From the NCBI RefSeq assembly GCF_965638725.1, contig NC_134959.1, positions 10,606,417-10,670,416 on the forward strand: DNA of 64,000 nucleotides, given 5' to 3'. The position numbers and the translations under genes were made by a program. The notes under the pieces are model-generated. The model saw only the letters and a list, made by a program, of their open reading frames with translations. It did no database searches and was not told where the DNA came from. This DNA comes from Aptenodytes patagonicus. Lineage: Eukaryota; Chordata; Aves; Sphenisciformes; Spheniscidae. This document shows positions 54,201 to 64,000 of this stretch, piece after piece (within the stretch, counting starts at the first letter, position 1; every line of letters starts with the position of its first letter).

Positions 54201-57200
54201 CCTCACCCTGGACCCACATACACACTTTTTTTTTAATACAGGAATTCATGCACTTCGTGAGGTCTGAATTCATCACCATTTACTACCATTAGTAACTATT
54301 AAAGAAAAAATTGTATACTTACACATTTTGCAATTTGATAAATTTATTGGAGTCTGCTATCATATCAGGAATAGTGCCCCGCACAGGCAAGCTTCCTTGC
54401 CCCTCATTTGCCACAAATTCCTTTACAGCTCGAGCCAAAATCCAGAAGGAGGGTGACTGCAAATGCAGAAGAGACAGTCATGTACACAAAAGTTATTTAT
54501 GATGCTTTTTCTACATTTAAGTCCTACCCTTAATTACTCATTACCTGCTCTGTGAGGTTTATGCAGCAATCATCATTAAAAATCTCTTCAATGCATCTTG
54601 GAATCTATGAAAAAAATTAAATTGGGTTTGTATTTACTTGACTTTCGATTTCTTGAATTATCTCAACACTCATTACATAGGTGATCCAACTCTAAGCGAC
54701 CTCAGAGTTTCATACCAAGATCTCCTCTGAATCTTACATAGTCAGTGCTTCTCAGACATATTTCAAATAGTAGCACTGCCTGAGAACAAGGCACATGCTT
54801 CTGATCAAGATGAATGTTACAAACAAAATCTCACCATATTTCCACCTTCTACATGGAAGATTTAAAAAAAACTGGTAGCAGCACCAGCAAAAGCTACTAC
54901 CAGTCCCAGCTGCCCATCCTACCTGCTAGAGGCAGAGCAGCAAAAAGGCTGGGGAAGTGAAGAGGCGCTGCAAAAGTGAGAGTGTTTTGACTCTGTAACT
55001 GCTGCATTTCAGTCTGGCACAGAAACCGAAAAAAAATCACTAACAGCCTGGGACACGGCTTGTAGCAGCTCAGATGTCAGCACTAAGTTTTACCTGCTGC
55101 TTTCTTGGGAGATTTAACATGACTGTCCAAGCAAGGATCAGCAAAGTTCAAATAAAAATTGAATGTGATCTAGAAAGAATCACAGAATGTGCTTTACCTT
55201 ATGCAGCTTTTGCAATTTACCATGGATGAGAGATTAAGGAAATCAGAGGTCAATTCTAAACCATAAGTTACTACTTCAGGATTATTTAAAAACAATGAAA
55301 AACTGATCAAGCTTAAAAACATTAAAAGTGAAGTTACGAAAGGAACTTCGTAACATGTTTCTTCAAGAGGAAAGTACTGAATTTGCTGAGCCAAAGGTCC
55401 CTTGCAGCACTTCATTTCTATACAGAATAAAAACTGCAGCAAGCGGCTTCAATATAGCACAAATTCAACAAATGCTTTCTGAGTCTCTCTCCTCGGATTG
55501 TATTTAAATTGGACATCATCTACACCAGTGACTGCTAATTCTTCATAGTTGTACCAAGCACTTTACAGTTTAATCTGTGAAAGAAAATCTGATAAAGTCT
55601 AAGACAGGAATACACTACTAATGAACTCTGGTTACTGACTCATTCTATACTTGAATTCAAGTCTTCAGGAAGGAAATGTAGCTTCCCTGCACGAACAAGG
55701 AAATAAAAGAAATTCCGTAAGTTACAGTGCCACCTAGCCTAGGTCTATTTTACTACACGATTTCAATTTTAAAAATTGTACTAATCCTGTTTTACCTAAA
55801 TATAAATGTTGCAAATGAAATTCCTGTCCTAACAGTGAATAATATGTTCTGAAAAAATGAGGTAGTTGAAATTCCTTCAATTTTGTCATACAAATGTTTG
55901 TTTTACCTCTGTGGTATTTAATGCTGTGTTCACATTTTTCATAGCTTCTTCAAAGTTCTCCTCGTCTTCTGGGGTCCCATTTTCATTCTTTAAGATACCT
56001 TATTGAAAAAAAAATTAAAAGTACACAATCCCCTGAATTACATCTCATCATTTAGGTCTTACCAACAGAGCAGACTGGCTTTGGATGTATTTGTGGCACA
56101 ATAACTAATCAACAAAAAATTGAATTACCAGTAAAACGTACTGATAAAACTAACTACATTACATTCTGCATATGATTAATTTTCCTGTGATGTTAAATAG
56201 AAGTTAGTTATCACAAAAATACCAGTTTATTTGTGTGAGAAAGAGTAAAGTTTCATAATCACTAAATTAACATAGATGGTGGTAAAAAGGCAATTCAGGT
56301 CTCCTTCCCATCCCCGGTCATGTTGTGTTGGGGGGGTTTTTTTGTCAAATTTGGCAAACACTTATGAACCCACACAGCAAGCCAGACCAACAAATGGACT
56401 CCACTAAAAACCTAATTTAACCAAAGGTAATTACTACAGCTCAGCTCCCTAGCTCAACCTGAATAACGATAATGCTTTTATTCTACAATCATTTAAGATA
56501 ATGTCTTTCTAGATCTTAAAATGCCTCATTAATTTTAGCACCTGTAAAAGGTATTAAATTGAAACATCTGCAAAAATTAAGTCTGTTCACACACTGGTTA
56601 CAGTGTTTTCAGTAGCTACACAATCTTTCTCTCTCTCTCTAGAGTATTTATTTAGAGCTGCAATGATTAACAACAGTTTGGTGGGTCAACTGACCAACAA
56701 AATACTTGCAGTTAATAACAATTTCAGTGTCAAAAGCCACTTGCTTTCCTCTTTGTCACGTTTTCCATGTTAAACATCAGTATTTTCTACAGGCTTTTCT
56801 CTTAAGGCCTCTCCTCCCACCCAAATCAAAACATACTCTTGATCTTAAACAGCAAACTGAGAAAAACTGCCAAACTGCATTTATAAGCAAATTGGGATCT
56901 TCAGACCCACCTGTATAAAACAATAATTTAGCAGAAGAATCGTACTGTATATGCCAGCAGATTTTCATAAATTAACCGTGAGAGAACATCTGATTATTTT
57001 TCAAATATTGCCTTATATATTTCTGCCAGTATGAATAAGTGACTCCTAAGACATATATTACCTTGTCGAATCAGTTGTCTGAAGGCTTCTTTTTCTTTGT
57101 AACTCTTAGGCAACTGATCACTTTTCTAAATTTAAAAACACAAGAACATTTTGTCTTTAAAATATCTACTACTAACCTCATTGTGTTCAGACTGCCAAAC

Positions 57201-60200
57201 TCTAGAGTTTGTCATTGTTCACATACATTCACTTGTATTTCAATTAGTAATTTTTTTTTATGATTCCATCTTATTTGTTACACGTTGCCAAATTAATAAT
57301 CTAGTTTAGAAAAGACATATCTAAAGTAGTAATAGTAATAATAGACTGATGGCTTATCCAGTTCTGCAATATACCTCGTTGAACCATTTTGTTAGATAGT
57401 TGGCTACAATCACAATCCATGGAGTGTGGCTATGGTCCTGTAATTGAACAGCAGAGAAATCTTTGTCAAGTTGAGAAAAGATACAAACAGGAGACAAATT
57501 AAAATCCTATTTTAAATGTAAACTCCTAACATCCCTTCCACTATAGTAAAAACACAGGACATGTTCCAGATTCTGATTCAGAAATAACACTCTTTGTAAC
57601 TTTATTTGTACTATAAAACAAATTATTAATTATTCCTTTACTTAAGAAGGGTGCCTAAGCCAAGTTCTCCAAATTTCTTCTGGAGTGAAACTTACGTTAT
57701 GCACAAATACCCACACTGCAAAGCTCTGCAGCAGTAGGTAATCATAAAAATAAAAAAAAAAAGGAGGGGGGGTGAGGGAGAATCAATCTAACAAAAGATC
57801 AAGTTGCCCAAGAATATTCCTTACTTCAAGACCCCCACTTGCTTAAGATTTAAATACAGACTGTAACATTTGGGGCAGAGGCCAAAAACAGTACCTCGTG
57901 ACTGATTCCATGGTTGCCTCTGCTCAGATGAGACTCGGCACCAAAAAAATGACCTGCCAAGAGTCATTTTCATAGAATCCCTGTTCTATGTCTGCATCTG
58001 TCTTCGAGCACATAGTGCAAACCACATTCCAACCTTTTTGTCCATATGATCCAAGTCATAAGACTGAACGTGTTCCCTCAGTTCTGGAAATGGTTTGTCC
58101 AGTCGCAGATCTTCTAACATATTGTCAGGATGAGATTCAACAACTGTGAAAAAAATTACACAACGCATTTCACAGTTTTATGTCCAGCCTTCAAAACAGA
58201 GCTATACATCAAATGCAGTGCATCACCCGCTCAATTAACTGCTTAGTTCTCAAAATAAGTGTTTTGTGTAAGTTAACTTTAATGTCAGGATAATCTCCAA
58301 TTTTACTATTTGTTGCAGTCCATAATTTCTACACATTCCTCAAAGAATGCTCCGGTGATGAACAGCAAACTACATAAGACTTAACAAATACTAAATACAT
58401 CACAAGATAAAGATTAAAAAAAATAAAATCAAAGCGACATTACATATCGAAGCTTTAAACCTTTTAGAAAAGTCTTTATCTCAGAAAACCCTCTAACCTG
58501 TATGTTCTTTAATAATGACTCTCATGTAACCGACCAGTCCATACGTCCTGCAGACCAGCAGAGGAACGTTAGAATTCCAGAGAAGTTCAGCCAAGCGCAG
58601 CAACGTACTGTAAAGAAAAACATTTTTTTTTTCAGATGCACAAGAGGACAACAGTTAACTATAAAGTTAACTCTTACACAAGCCACTCATGAAATAAAAG
58701 TTTTCTATGAGAGAACTCTAATGTTATCATGATTCTAAGCACATATAAGGTGATTAATTTTATACGTGAATTTACACTAGGTTAGAAATATATTTATCCA
58801 TTAGCTTACTTATATTTAACTCCATCCTCCCAAATGCTCCAAATATCAATTAAACAAAAAACTTCAATGAGTTGTGGAAGAAAGAAAAAAAGAATTAGAT
58901 CTGTGTGCTAAACAAACGTAACTTCCAGTAGGGGCAACTCCAATCAGAGGTTTTTGAATAGCACAGAAGAAATACTCTTTATTCACAAATGCCTGCAAGG
59001 GAATTACGACTTCAAAGAGGCAAGTTGGCTCTTATTTCTGTAAGAGACAGTACCTCTAGCTCCTCTGTAAGTAGGGGGAGGGAATATAGAGTATGAACAA
59101 CAGCTGTTTCCTTACAAAAGCAAGTTTTAACTATTCATCTATCCAGCAACCTCTTGCCTCTGTGGAGGCAGCTTGTCTACCGAAACAGAAGCATGCTCTT
59201 CTCCCCCAGTTTTCTCAATACTCTGAGAGTTGTCATTTTTCATCTGTACTGTTTACTGGAAGGCAGCATGGGAGAGGCGTCTCAGCAGGAAAAGGTTAAA
59301 AAAAATTAAAAAAAAATCAAGAACTTCTGGTTTTGACAAAGTTTACATGGGCAATATAATTACATACATGGGTAAAATGGAAAGACCTATACAAACAATA
59401 AAATACATTTGCAAAAATCTAAAGGTATCACAGCTCCTATTATCTGTTAGGCTTTACATAAGAAGAATACTTCTTATAGCGATTTTGGACCAGAAACAAC
59501 TTTCACTACAAAAGAGTTACTTGACATAGATGAATACACCTGGAGACAGCACCTAGGTGTCAGGCATGGATCTGAAAGAGATCTTGAACTACGTATTAAC
59601 ATATAAAAAGATCCATAGAAAAATGCCATCATTTACTGTAACTTTCCTTCACAATGACAGAGTTCTGTTTTGCATAAGTTTGCCTGCAAGAATATGCCTG
59701 CAATTGAAACCTGCTTTTACAACTGAATGAAAACAAACGAACAACTTCAGATGATTCTTTACCTTTCTGGTAGTTGCGTTGCAACCACCAAGTTAAACCG
59801 ATTAAAAAAGGAAGGGTCATTGTCTAGAAGTTTTTCTGGACTCTAAATAGTAGGAAAAAAAAATTATGTCAGGAAACACTGAAAATTTCTGAATACACAG
59901 CAAGTCTGTTCATCATTCAATTTAAAGTGTTAAGTGAAACCTATAAAATTATGATGAAGTTATAAAATAATGTTTAAAATACATTGACCTTTTGCAAATA
60001 ACTTAAGATCTTCTTCCTCAAATGTTGTTTTATCACAAAGCTACCTAAACTGCAACATTACAAAGACAATACATAGCTATTATTTTGTATTTGTATCACA
60101 TCGTATAACAAGAAATGTACAAGTAATTTAGGAAAACAAACCTCTTCGACAAAGTTTCCAGAAACATCATTATTCAATTCTTGCAAGAGCTCAGTGGCAC

Positions 60201-63200
60201 TCTGGGCACGATTCTGTTTCAGAACAATCAGAACAATGTTTAATCTCTCGAAATGTGATTTACATAGTATACCAGTACTACATATGCTACATGCTTAAAA
60301 AAAAAAAAAAAAAAGACTTCATCATCGTAAGCTAGGATTTCTTATTCCAAGCCTTGCTTATCTGAAGAAAAAATAAATCCCTTAACAGCAGGCATTTGTT
60401 TGAGACCATTTTTAGTAATACCATTTTGAAAACAAAAATTATGTGACAGCTATGTATTAATTTCCAGGAGTTACCTATGCCTTTTGTACTCTCCTGTTTT
60501 TGTGATTTTTTTTTTCCCCCATCCAGCTCTCTATTCTTAGCTTTACTCCTTCAACCACAATTCTCTTCCACCTTATCCTTCCAAAGATTTTCTTAACCAT
60601 ATCCTGGTCATTTTTTTCATTCATTCTTGCCAGAATTGAGTTTATCTTCTCACTTATGAGCAACTAAAAAGTAAGCATGGGGAATTTTGTCAAAAAATAA
60701 ATAGATTTTAACCTATACATACATGTTTTTAGCTTTACTCATAATACTACATTTGAGTATTTACTCAATACTTTCATGCTTTCAATACACCTGAAGTGAC
60801 ATTTGTTATCTCCTTACCTGACCAATATGGCTTTTTTGTAGAAAGAAACTGAAAAGGAGACAAGAAAGTAAGTTACATGTGAAGTTTTATTCTGAAGAAA
60901 AACAACACTAAAGCTACATTTTGTAGTGCAGAATATGTTGCTGACTCTCATACACAACAAACCGAGTTCACCCTTAAATCTGCTTTTCTTCTCCCCACCA
61001 CTGTAACGTCTCCCTCATGATCAGTTTCTTAAGGAAACTTTCCAGTGCCTGAGCCACAAATCTGAAAAATAAGATATGCCAAACTCCTCTAGAAACCAGG
61101 GTCATACTGCAGATTCTTTTTCACTAGGCCAATTAAAGACCCATTAGTACTCATTTCTTCATGGAATGGAATATCCTTCCCCCATACATAACCCCTGCAA
61201 GTAGACAGATATCTGTAGGTATCTACCTGAACCATAAGAGAATGTGATCTAGAATTAGTGAACAAATTATTTTTAATAGGATTTGTAAAGAGTTACCCAT
61301 CCTTTCCCCTGCTGCACACAGCCTTTCAAAGCTATGAAAGCTGATAAATGCTATCAATCACAGTTTCACAATGATAAACTAATGGAAAATTATTTTCATC
61401 ACCAAAATTACGGAAAATACATTTAGCCATAGTGAAACACAAGCAAATCTTGCAGTGTCATATCTCAAGATTACAGCAAACAAGTTATTTTTAAGTATTT
61501 TGATATTGAGTAGACCATTGTCTTTATAAACCCGATTTGTGAAGCAGACAGACCTGTAAGATACAAAAACAGCAACTAAAAAAAATTATGTAAAATTTAG
61601 CAGCTAATATCAAAACGATCGTGCATGCTCTATGTATAACAAACATCCAAAACCACAAAAGACTTGGAGAAACATATAAATGCTTTTAAAATTATTAAGA
61701 ATTTTATAAAATTTCGTAACAAGTATAGAGATGGAACTACTCATGAAACCCTGTTACTTCTCAATTTGTATCAGAAGCTAGTAACAAACCTACTTATTGC
61801 CAACATCTTCTCCAGAGACCCGACTTCCATCGACAATTGTAAATGAACCAATACCTTGGGGGAAAAAAATTACTATGAATAACTAGGCATTATGAAATTA
61901 TCAGATACATTACAAAGAAAATACAGAAGAGGTATCTACTTACCTGGTAGCACTAAGTTTTTGAGTATTTCGGTTCCTGTTGCGGTTGCATTTATCACAC
62001 AAACGTGGGCAGATTCTAAAGCTTCTTGTCCATGGTCACCCCACAATCTACATTGGGATGGAAACAGAAACATTCTGAAATTATTTCATTTCAGATTGTA
62101 AAGCCAGTATAAAGAAATAAAAAAAAAAGTAAACAATCACAAATGGAGATCTAGCATACTACTTTCCATTCACTGTTGAGAGAGGCTAAATAGCACTAAC
62201 CAAAATAAGCTTTCCTTAAGAAAATTTACTGTGACAAACTTGAAACTTTCTAAAGAGCAACCTAATTTCACTGACATTTCATTTCCTCCATCTTTGTTCT
62301 CTACACCGTATGAATGCACACACCTTTTTCTGTTTTAACACATTTAACTTTTTAAAAATCAGCATGGGTCGGAACACTCCCTACACAAATTTTGTCCTAA
62401 AACTGAATGTTCTCTTTTTCATAAGTTTTATTATAAATAATAAATTTTCGGGTTTTTTTTATAATTCAAGACACTGCAACGTACGAGCTGATGGAAATCA
62501 CCCATGAGGAGTTTAGCAATGTATGTAAGACACCTATAAAGTAATATTCAGGCTGAAATCGGGACTTGACGGTACTCAGTCACAAACGTCCCACAGACTT
62601 CACACGGGCAGTAATTTCACTCTTCAGCTGCAGAGAAGAAAGCCACTGAAGAGACACAGCAAAGCGTTGTAGCTACTGCTAAGCCTTTCAAATGTACGCA
62701 AGCATGTGAACATCAACCCACGCCATACCCCAAACGTCGGCTGCCTCAGTACAGGCCGCCCTGCTCTCATTTAACTTCGCTCTTTTCTGCCTTTTTCCCC
62801 TATGCCGGCACAAACACTCACGCAGCTGCTCGGCGAACCCGGTAAGCGGCCGGCCCACAACAGCCCGACTGCTTCGGACACAGCCTCTGCCCGCCACGGG
62901 CTCCGCCGGAGCCGGCGGCTGCCGCCCCCCAGGGGATGCAGCGGGCGGCGGCGAGCGGCCCCGCCCGCAACACGCAGCCCCGAGCGGGCCGCCCGCCGCG
63001 CCTCTCCTTACGAGCGGCCGCGGTGGAGGCCTGTCGTTCGAGCGGGCAACCAGAGCCGCGGGAGCGCGGTCCGCGGGCTGCGGCCCCCGGCCCCGGCTGC
63101 AGCGAGAGGCAGGGCCAGCGCCGCGGCAGCCCGCTCTCCGCCCGGCCCGGACGGCGGCAGGACGACGGAGCCCGGGCGGCCCCCCTCGCAGCTCGGGACC

Positions 63201-63285
63201 GGGGCACGCAGCAGCCCCCGCCGCGCTACCTCAGCTGCCGGTCGTATCTCTGCTCCTTGAGGCTGGCCTTGCCCGGCTGCGCCAT
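48108..63285 (-). CDS. NAE1: NEDD8-activating enzyme E1 regulatory subunit (APPBP1), complete, 20 coding exons
   Basis: NAE1 pairs with UBA3 to form the heterodimeric E1 that adenylates NEDD8 and passes it to UBE2M/UBE2F for cullin neddylation. I joined 20 minus-strand exons; all junctions keep frame and give 535 codons plus TAG, against 534 residues in human. Seen directly: the start [18 protein letters not shown], then [20 protein letters not shown] (start of the ThiF-like Rossmann fold), CRTYGLVGY, the adenylation-half segment [23 protein letters not shown], and the family C-terminus ending TFQL. From family knowledge, the catalytic cysteine sits in UBA3, not here. The gene lies tail-to-head with TERB1, whose CpG island is only about 0.5 kb beyond the presumed NAE1 polyadenylation signal. 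No frameshift or internal stop was found. UBA1-type E1s and SAE1 do not match this exon series. Confidence 0.98.
48443..48478. repeat. Compound (TC)n and (CA)n microsatellite
   Basis: A TCTCTCTCTCTCTC run then ACATACACACACACAG, just right of the NAE1 last exon in its final intron. Confidence 0.85.
49314..49363 (-). CDS. NAE1: NAE1 coding exon 19 (50 nt)
   Basis: Residues 483-500, [17 protein letters not shown]. The acceptor TATCCAG and donor G|GTAAGA are both good. Confidence 0.97.
49439..49553 (-). CDS. NAE1: NAE1 coding exon 18
   Basis: Residues 445-483, [20 protein letters not shown] then [18 protein letters not shown]. Donor TT|GTAAGT splits a Phe codon. Confidence 0.97.
49981..50073 (-). 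CDS. NAE1: NAE1 coding exon 17
   Basis: Residues 414-445, [20 protein letters not shown] then [11 protein letters not shown]. Donor G|GTATGT. Confidence 0.97.
50562..50622. repeat. AT-rich imperfect inverted repeat
   Basis: TACACAAAATGTATA near 50567 is nearly complementary to TATACATTTTGTATA near 50600, and GTATAC blocks recur between them. It could fold back on itself. It lies in an NAE1 intron. Confidence 0.7.
51143..51229 (-). CDS. NAE1: NAE1 coding exon 16
   Basis: Residues 385-414, [20 protein letters not shown] then LNTFNKDEI. Donor G|GTAAGT. Confidence 0.97.
52256..52295 (-). CDS. NAE1: NAE1 coding exon 15 (40 nt)
   Basis: Codes [13 protein letters not shown] (residues 372-384) plus the first base of a Cys codon. 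Donor T|GTGAGT. Confidence 0.96.
52652..52727 (-). CDS. NAE1: NAE1 coding exon 14
   Basis: Residues 346-371, [20 protein letters not shown] then QSLGK. Donor AAG|GTAATT. Confidence 0.97.
54323..54456 (-). CDS. NAE1: NAE1 coding exon 13
   Basis: Residues 302-346, [20 protein letters not shown] then the [13 protein letters not shown] segment. Donor GT|GTAAGT splits a Val codon. Confidence 0.97.
54545..54604 (-). CDS. NAE1: NAE1 coding exon 12
   Basis: Residues 282-301, [20 protein letters not shown]. This is 60 nt with phase 0 at both ends. Confidence 0.97.
55907..55998 (-). CDS. NAE1: NAE1 coding exon 11
   Basis: Residues 251-281, [20 protein letters not shown] then [10 protein letters not shown]. 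Donor GAG|GTAAAA. Confidence 0.97.
57062..57125 (-). CDS. NAE1: NAE1 coding exon 10
   Basis: Residues 230-251, [20 protein letters not shown] then Q. Donor G|GTAATA. Confidence 0.97.
57375..57437 (-). CDS. NAE1: NAE1 coding exon 9
   Basis: Residues 209-229, [20 protein letters not shown] plus E. This is 63 nt with phase 0 at both ends. Confidence 0.97.
58034..58143 (-). CDS. NAE1: NAE1 coding exon 8
   Basis: Residues 172-208, [20 protein letters not shown] then [17 protein letters not shown]. Donor AAG|GTTGGA. Confidence 0.96.
58498..58607 (-). CDS. NAE1: NAE1 coding exon 7
   Basis: Residues 135-172, including [20 protein letters not shown], a highly conserved stretch of the subunit. Acceptor CTTTACAG, donor G|GTTAGA. 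Confidence 0.97.
59763..59842 (-). CDS. NAE1: NAE1 coding exon 6
   Basis: Residues 109-135, [20 protein letters not shown] followed by ATQLPE. Donor AG|GTAAAG. Confidence 0.97.
60142..60213 (-). CDS. NAE1: NAE1 coding exon 5
   Basis: Residues 85-108, starting [20 protein letters not shown]. The donor GAG|GTTTGT is weaker than the others of this gene. Confidence 0.96.
60818..60848 (-). CDS. NAE1: NAE1 coding exon 4 (31-nt micro-exon)
   Basis: Only 31 nt, coding [10 protein letters not shown] (residues 74-84). It has a clear TTTTCAG acceptor and CAG|GTAAGG donor. It is too short for ORF scanning and was found by following the reading frame. Confidence 0.96.
61794..61854 (-). CDS. NAE1: NAE1 coding exon 3
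   Basis: Residues 54-74, [20 protein letters not shown]. The acceptor is a run of T and C ending CCCAAG, and the donor AA|GTAGGT splits the next Asn codon. Confidence 0.97.
61944..62047 (-). CDS. NAE1: NAE1 coding exon 2
   Basis: Residues 19-54, reading [20 protein letters not shown] then [11 protein letters not shown], the first beta-alpha unit of the ThiF-like fold. Acceptor ...ATGTAG, donor G|GTAAGT. Confidence 0.97.
63230..63285 (-). CDS. NAE1: NAE1 coding exon 1
   Basis: ATG at 63285 opens [18 protein letters not shown] (residues 1-18). The donor AG|GTAGCG splits codon 19 after two bases. It lies inside the CpG island. Confidence 0.96.
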
Positions 63286-63329
63286 CGCACCACGCTCCCC
63301 CGCGGCAGGCGCTGCGCAGGCGCGGGCGG

Positions 63330-63339
63330 GCGCATGCGC
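63330..63339. promoter_or_regulatory. NAE1: Palindromic NRF1 site
   Basis: GCGCATGCGC, the perfect NRF1 core, 45 bp upstream of the NAE1 ATG. A second half-match, TGCGCAGGCGC, is at about 63313-63323. Confidence 0.65.
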
Positions 63340-63399
63340 GGGGGCGCCGGGCCGCGGGGCCGTTGGGGGGCGCTGCGGGACGCTGCGGAGCCGCCGGGG

Positions 63400-63432
63400 C
63401 GGGAGGCGGGGGCGGGGCGGGGCGGGGCGGAG
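63400..63432. promoter_or_regulatory. NAE1: Clustered GC boxes (Sp1-type)
   Basis: Overlapping GGGGCGGGGC repeats about 115-145 bp upstream of the NAE1 ATG. Confidence 0.6.
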
Positions 63433-63502
63433 CCTCGTGGAAGCGGGCAGGCCCCGCCGAGGGGCGGTGTGTGGTGCCGCGGACCCGCCCTCCCCGGCCG
63501 TG

Positions 63503-63550
63503 CTCCTCCTCCTCCTCCTCCTCCTCCTCCTCCTCCGCCTCCGCCTCCTC
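63503..63550. repeat. (CTC)n trinucleotide repeat in the NAE1 upstream CpG island
   Basis: About ten uninterrupted CTC units, then interrupted CGC and CTC units. It reads GAG on the minus strand. Likely length-variable. Confidence 0.9.
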
Positions 63551-64000
63551 AGGGCCGGGGAGCGCCCGCGGGCTCAGGCGGCGCGCTGCGGGCCCCGCCG
63601 CGCCCGGGTAATCCCCGCGGGAGAAGCCCGATGCCTGCGGGCTGCGCCCCGCACGGCGCTGTTAAACGCGGGCGCCTCCTCGCCCTCCGTGGCGCCCGGC
63701 TCCGCTGAAAGCGTCCTGCGGCTGCCTGCGCGCTCCCCGCTGCGCCCGCCCGGCCTGGGGCCCGCGGTTTCCCGGCGGGTGTCGTGGGTTACTCGAGCTG
63801 CGCTGCGGGGCTGCAGGATGCGTCCCGTGGCTTCTCTTGTGAGTCGGGGGCGTCGCTTCCATCTTGTGTAAACGGGTGAAAGCGTTCGTGTTGACACGGA
63901 GGTCCTGCCCGTGCCGGTGGGGACATGCGGAGAGCCGCCGTCGTTCGATGGAGCGGGGACGGCGATTCGGAAGACGGTAGAAAAAAATAGTGCTGAGGAA
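63551..64000. other. GC-rich upstream flank of NAE1
   Basis: Right end of the NAE1 island, fading after about 63.83 kb. No exon of the gene that follows NAE1 in mammals (CA7) was recognised. Confidence 0.6.

Larger units (their letters stand above)
62790..63830. promoter_or_regulatory. NAE1: CpG-island promoter of NAE1
   Basis: A dense CpG block spans the first exon and about 0.5 kb upstream. It contains GC boxes and NRF1-like sites. The island extends well past the NAE1 start, so it may also serve a rightward transcript, but no plus-strand gene is recognisable before the window ends. Confidence 0.85.

Noticed and set aside
62936..63871. 311-codon plus-strand open frame over the NAE1 start
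   Set aside because: Same low-complexity R/A/P/G composition with Ser or Leu runs from the CTC repeat, and antisense to NAE1 exon 1.
63551..64000. First exon of CA7 or another plus-strand gene at the right edge
   Set aside because: No carbonic anhydrase N-terminal residues or clear start-plus-donor combination could be read.

Overview
The window looks like an ordinary stretch of a bird genome. Large spliced genes have phase-consistent exons, short introns by vertebrate standards and CpG-island promoters. The interspersed repeats are CR1-type LINEs, including a 3'-end fragment ending in the avian ATTCTATG-type tail. I cannot name the species.

Three genes lie head to tail on the minus strand, in the order known from human 16q22.1. 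From right to left they are: NAE1 (complete, 20 coding exons, 63285 down to 48108, 535 codons plus stop); TERB1 (20 coding exons called, 44878 down to 28016, about 857 codons); and DYNC1LI2 (coding exons 1-12, 24976 down to 4816, 454 codons plus one base). CpG islands cover the NAE1 start (about 62.8-63.8 kb), the region upstream of TERB1 (about 47.1-47.4 kb) and the DYNC1LI2 start (about 24.4-25.4 kb). Splice phases were followed by hand through all three genes, and every called exon closes in frame.

The left end is the puzzling part. The usual last exon of DYNC1LI2 (about 33 residues in mammals) could not be found between 4815 and 1. Instead two minus-strand segments with good splice sites (1927-1767 and 879-727) encode a protein-like sequence of about 100 residues that ends in a stop codon and that I do not recognise. 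Its reading phase is compatible with DYNC1LI2 exon 12, but it may equally be the 3' end of another gene. An old, decayed CR1 copy (about 2.04-3.48 kb, plus strand) separates it from exon 12.

Functionally the three genes are unrelated neighbours. DYNC1LI2 encodes the cargo-adaptor-binding light intermediate chain of cytoplasmic dynein 1. TERB1 encodes the meiotic telomere-bouquet protein, with N-terminal armadillo-like repeats and a C-terminal Myb domain. NAE1 encodes the adenylation-half subunit of the NEDD8 E1 enzyme. No tRNA, rRNA, CRISPR or bacterial feature was seen.
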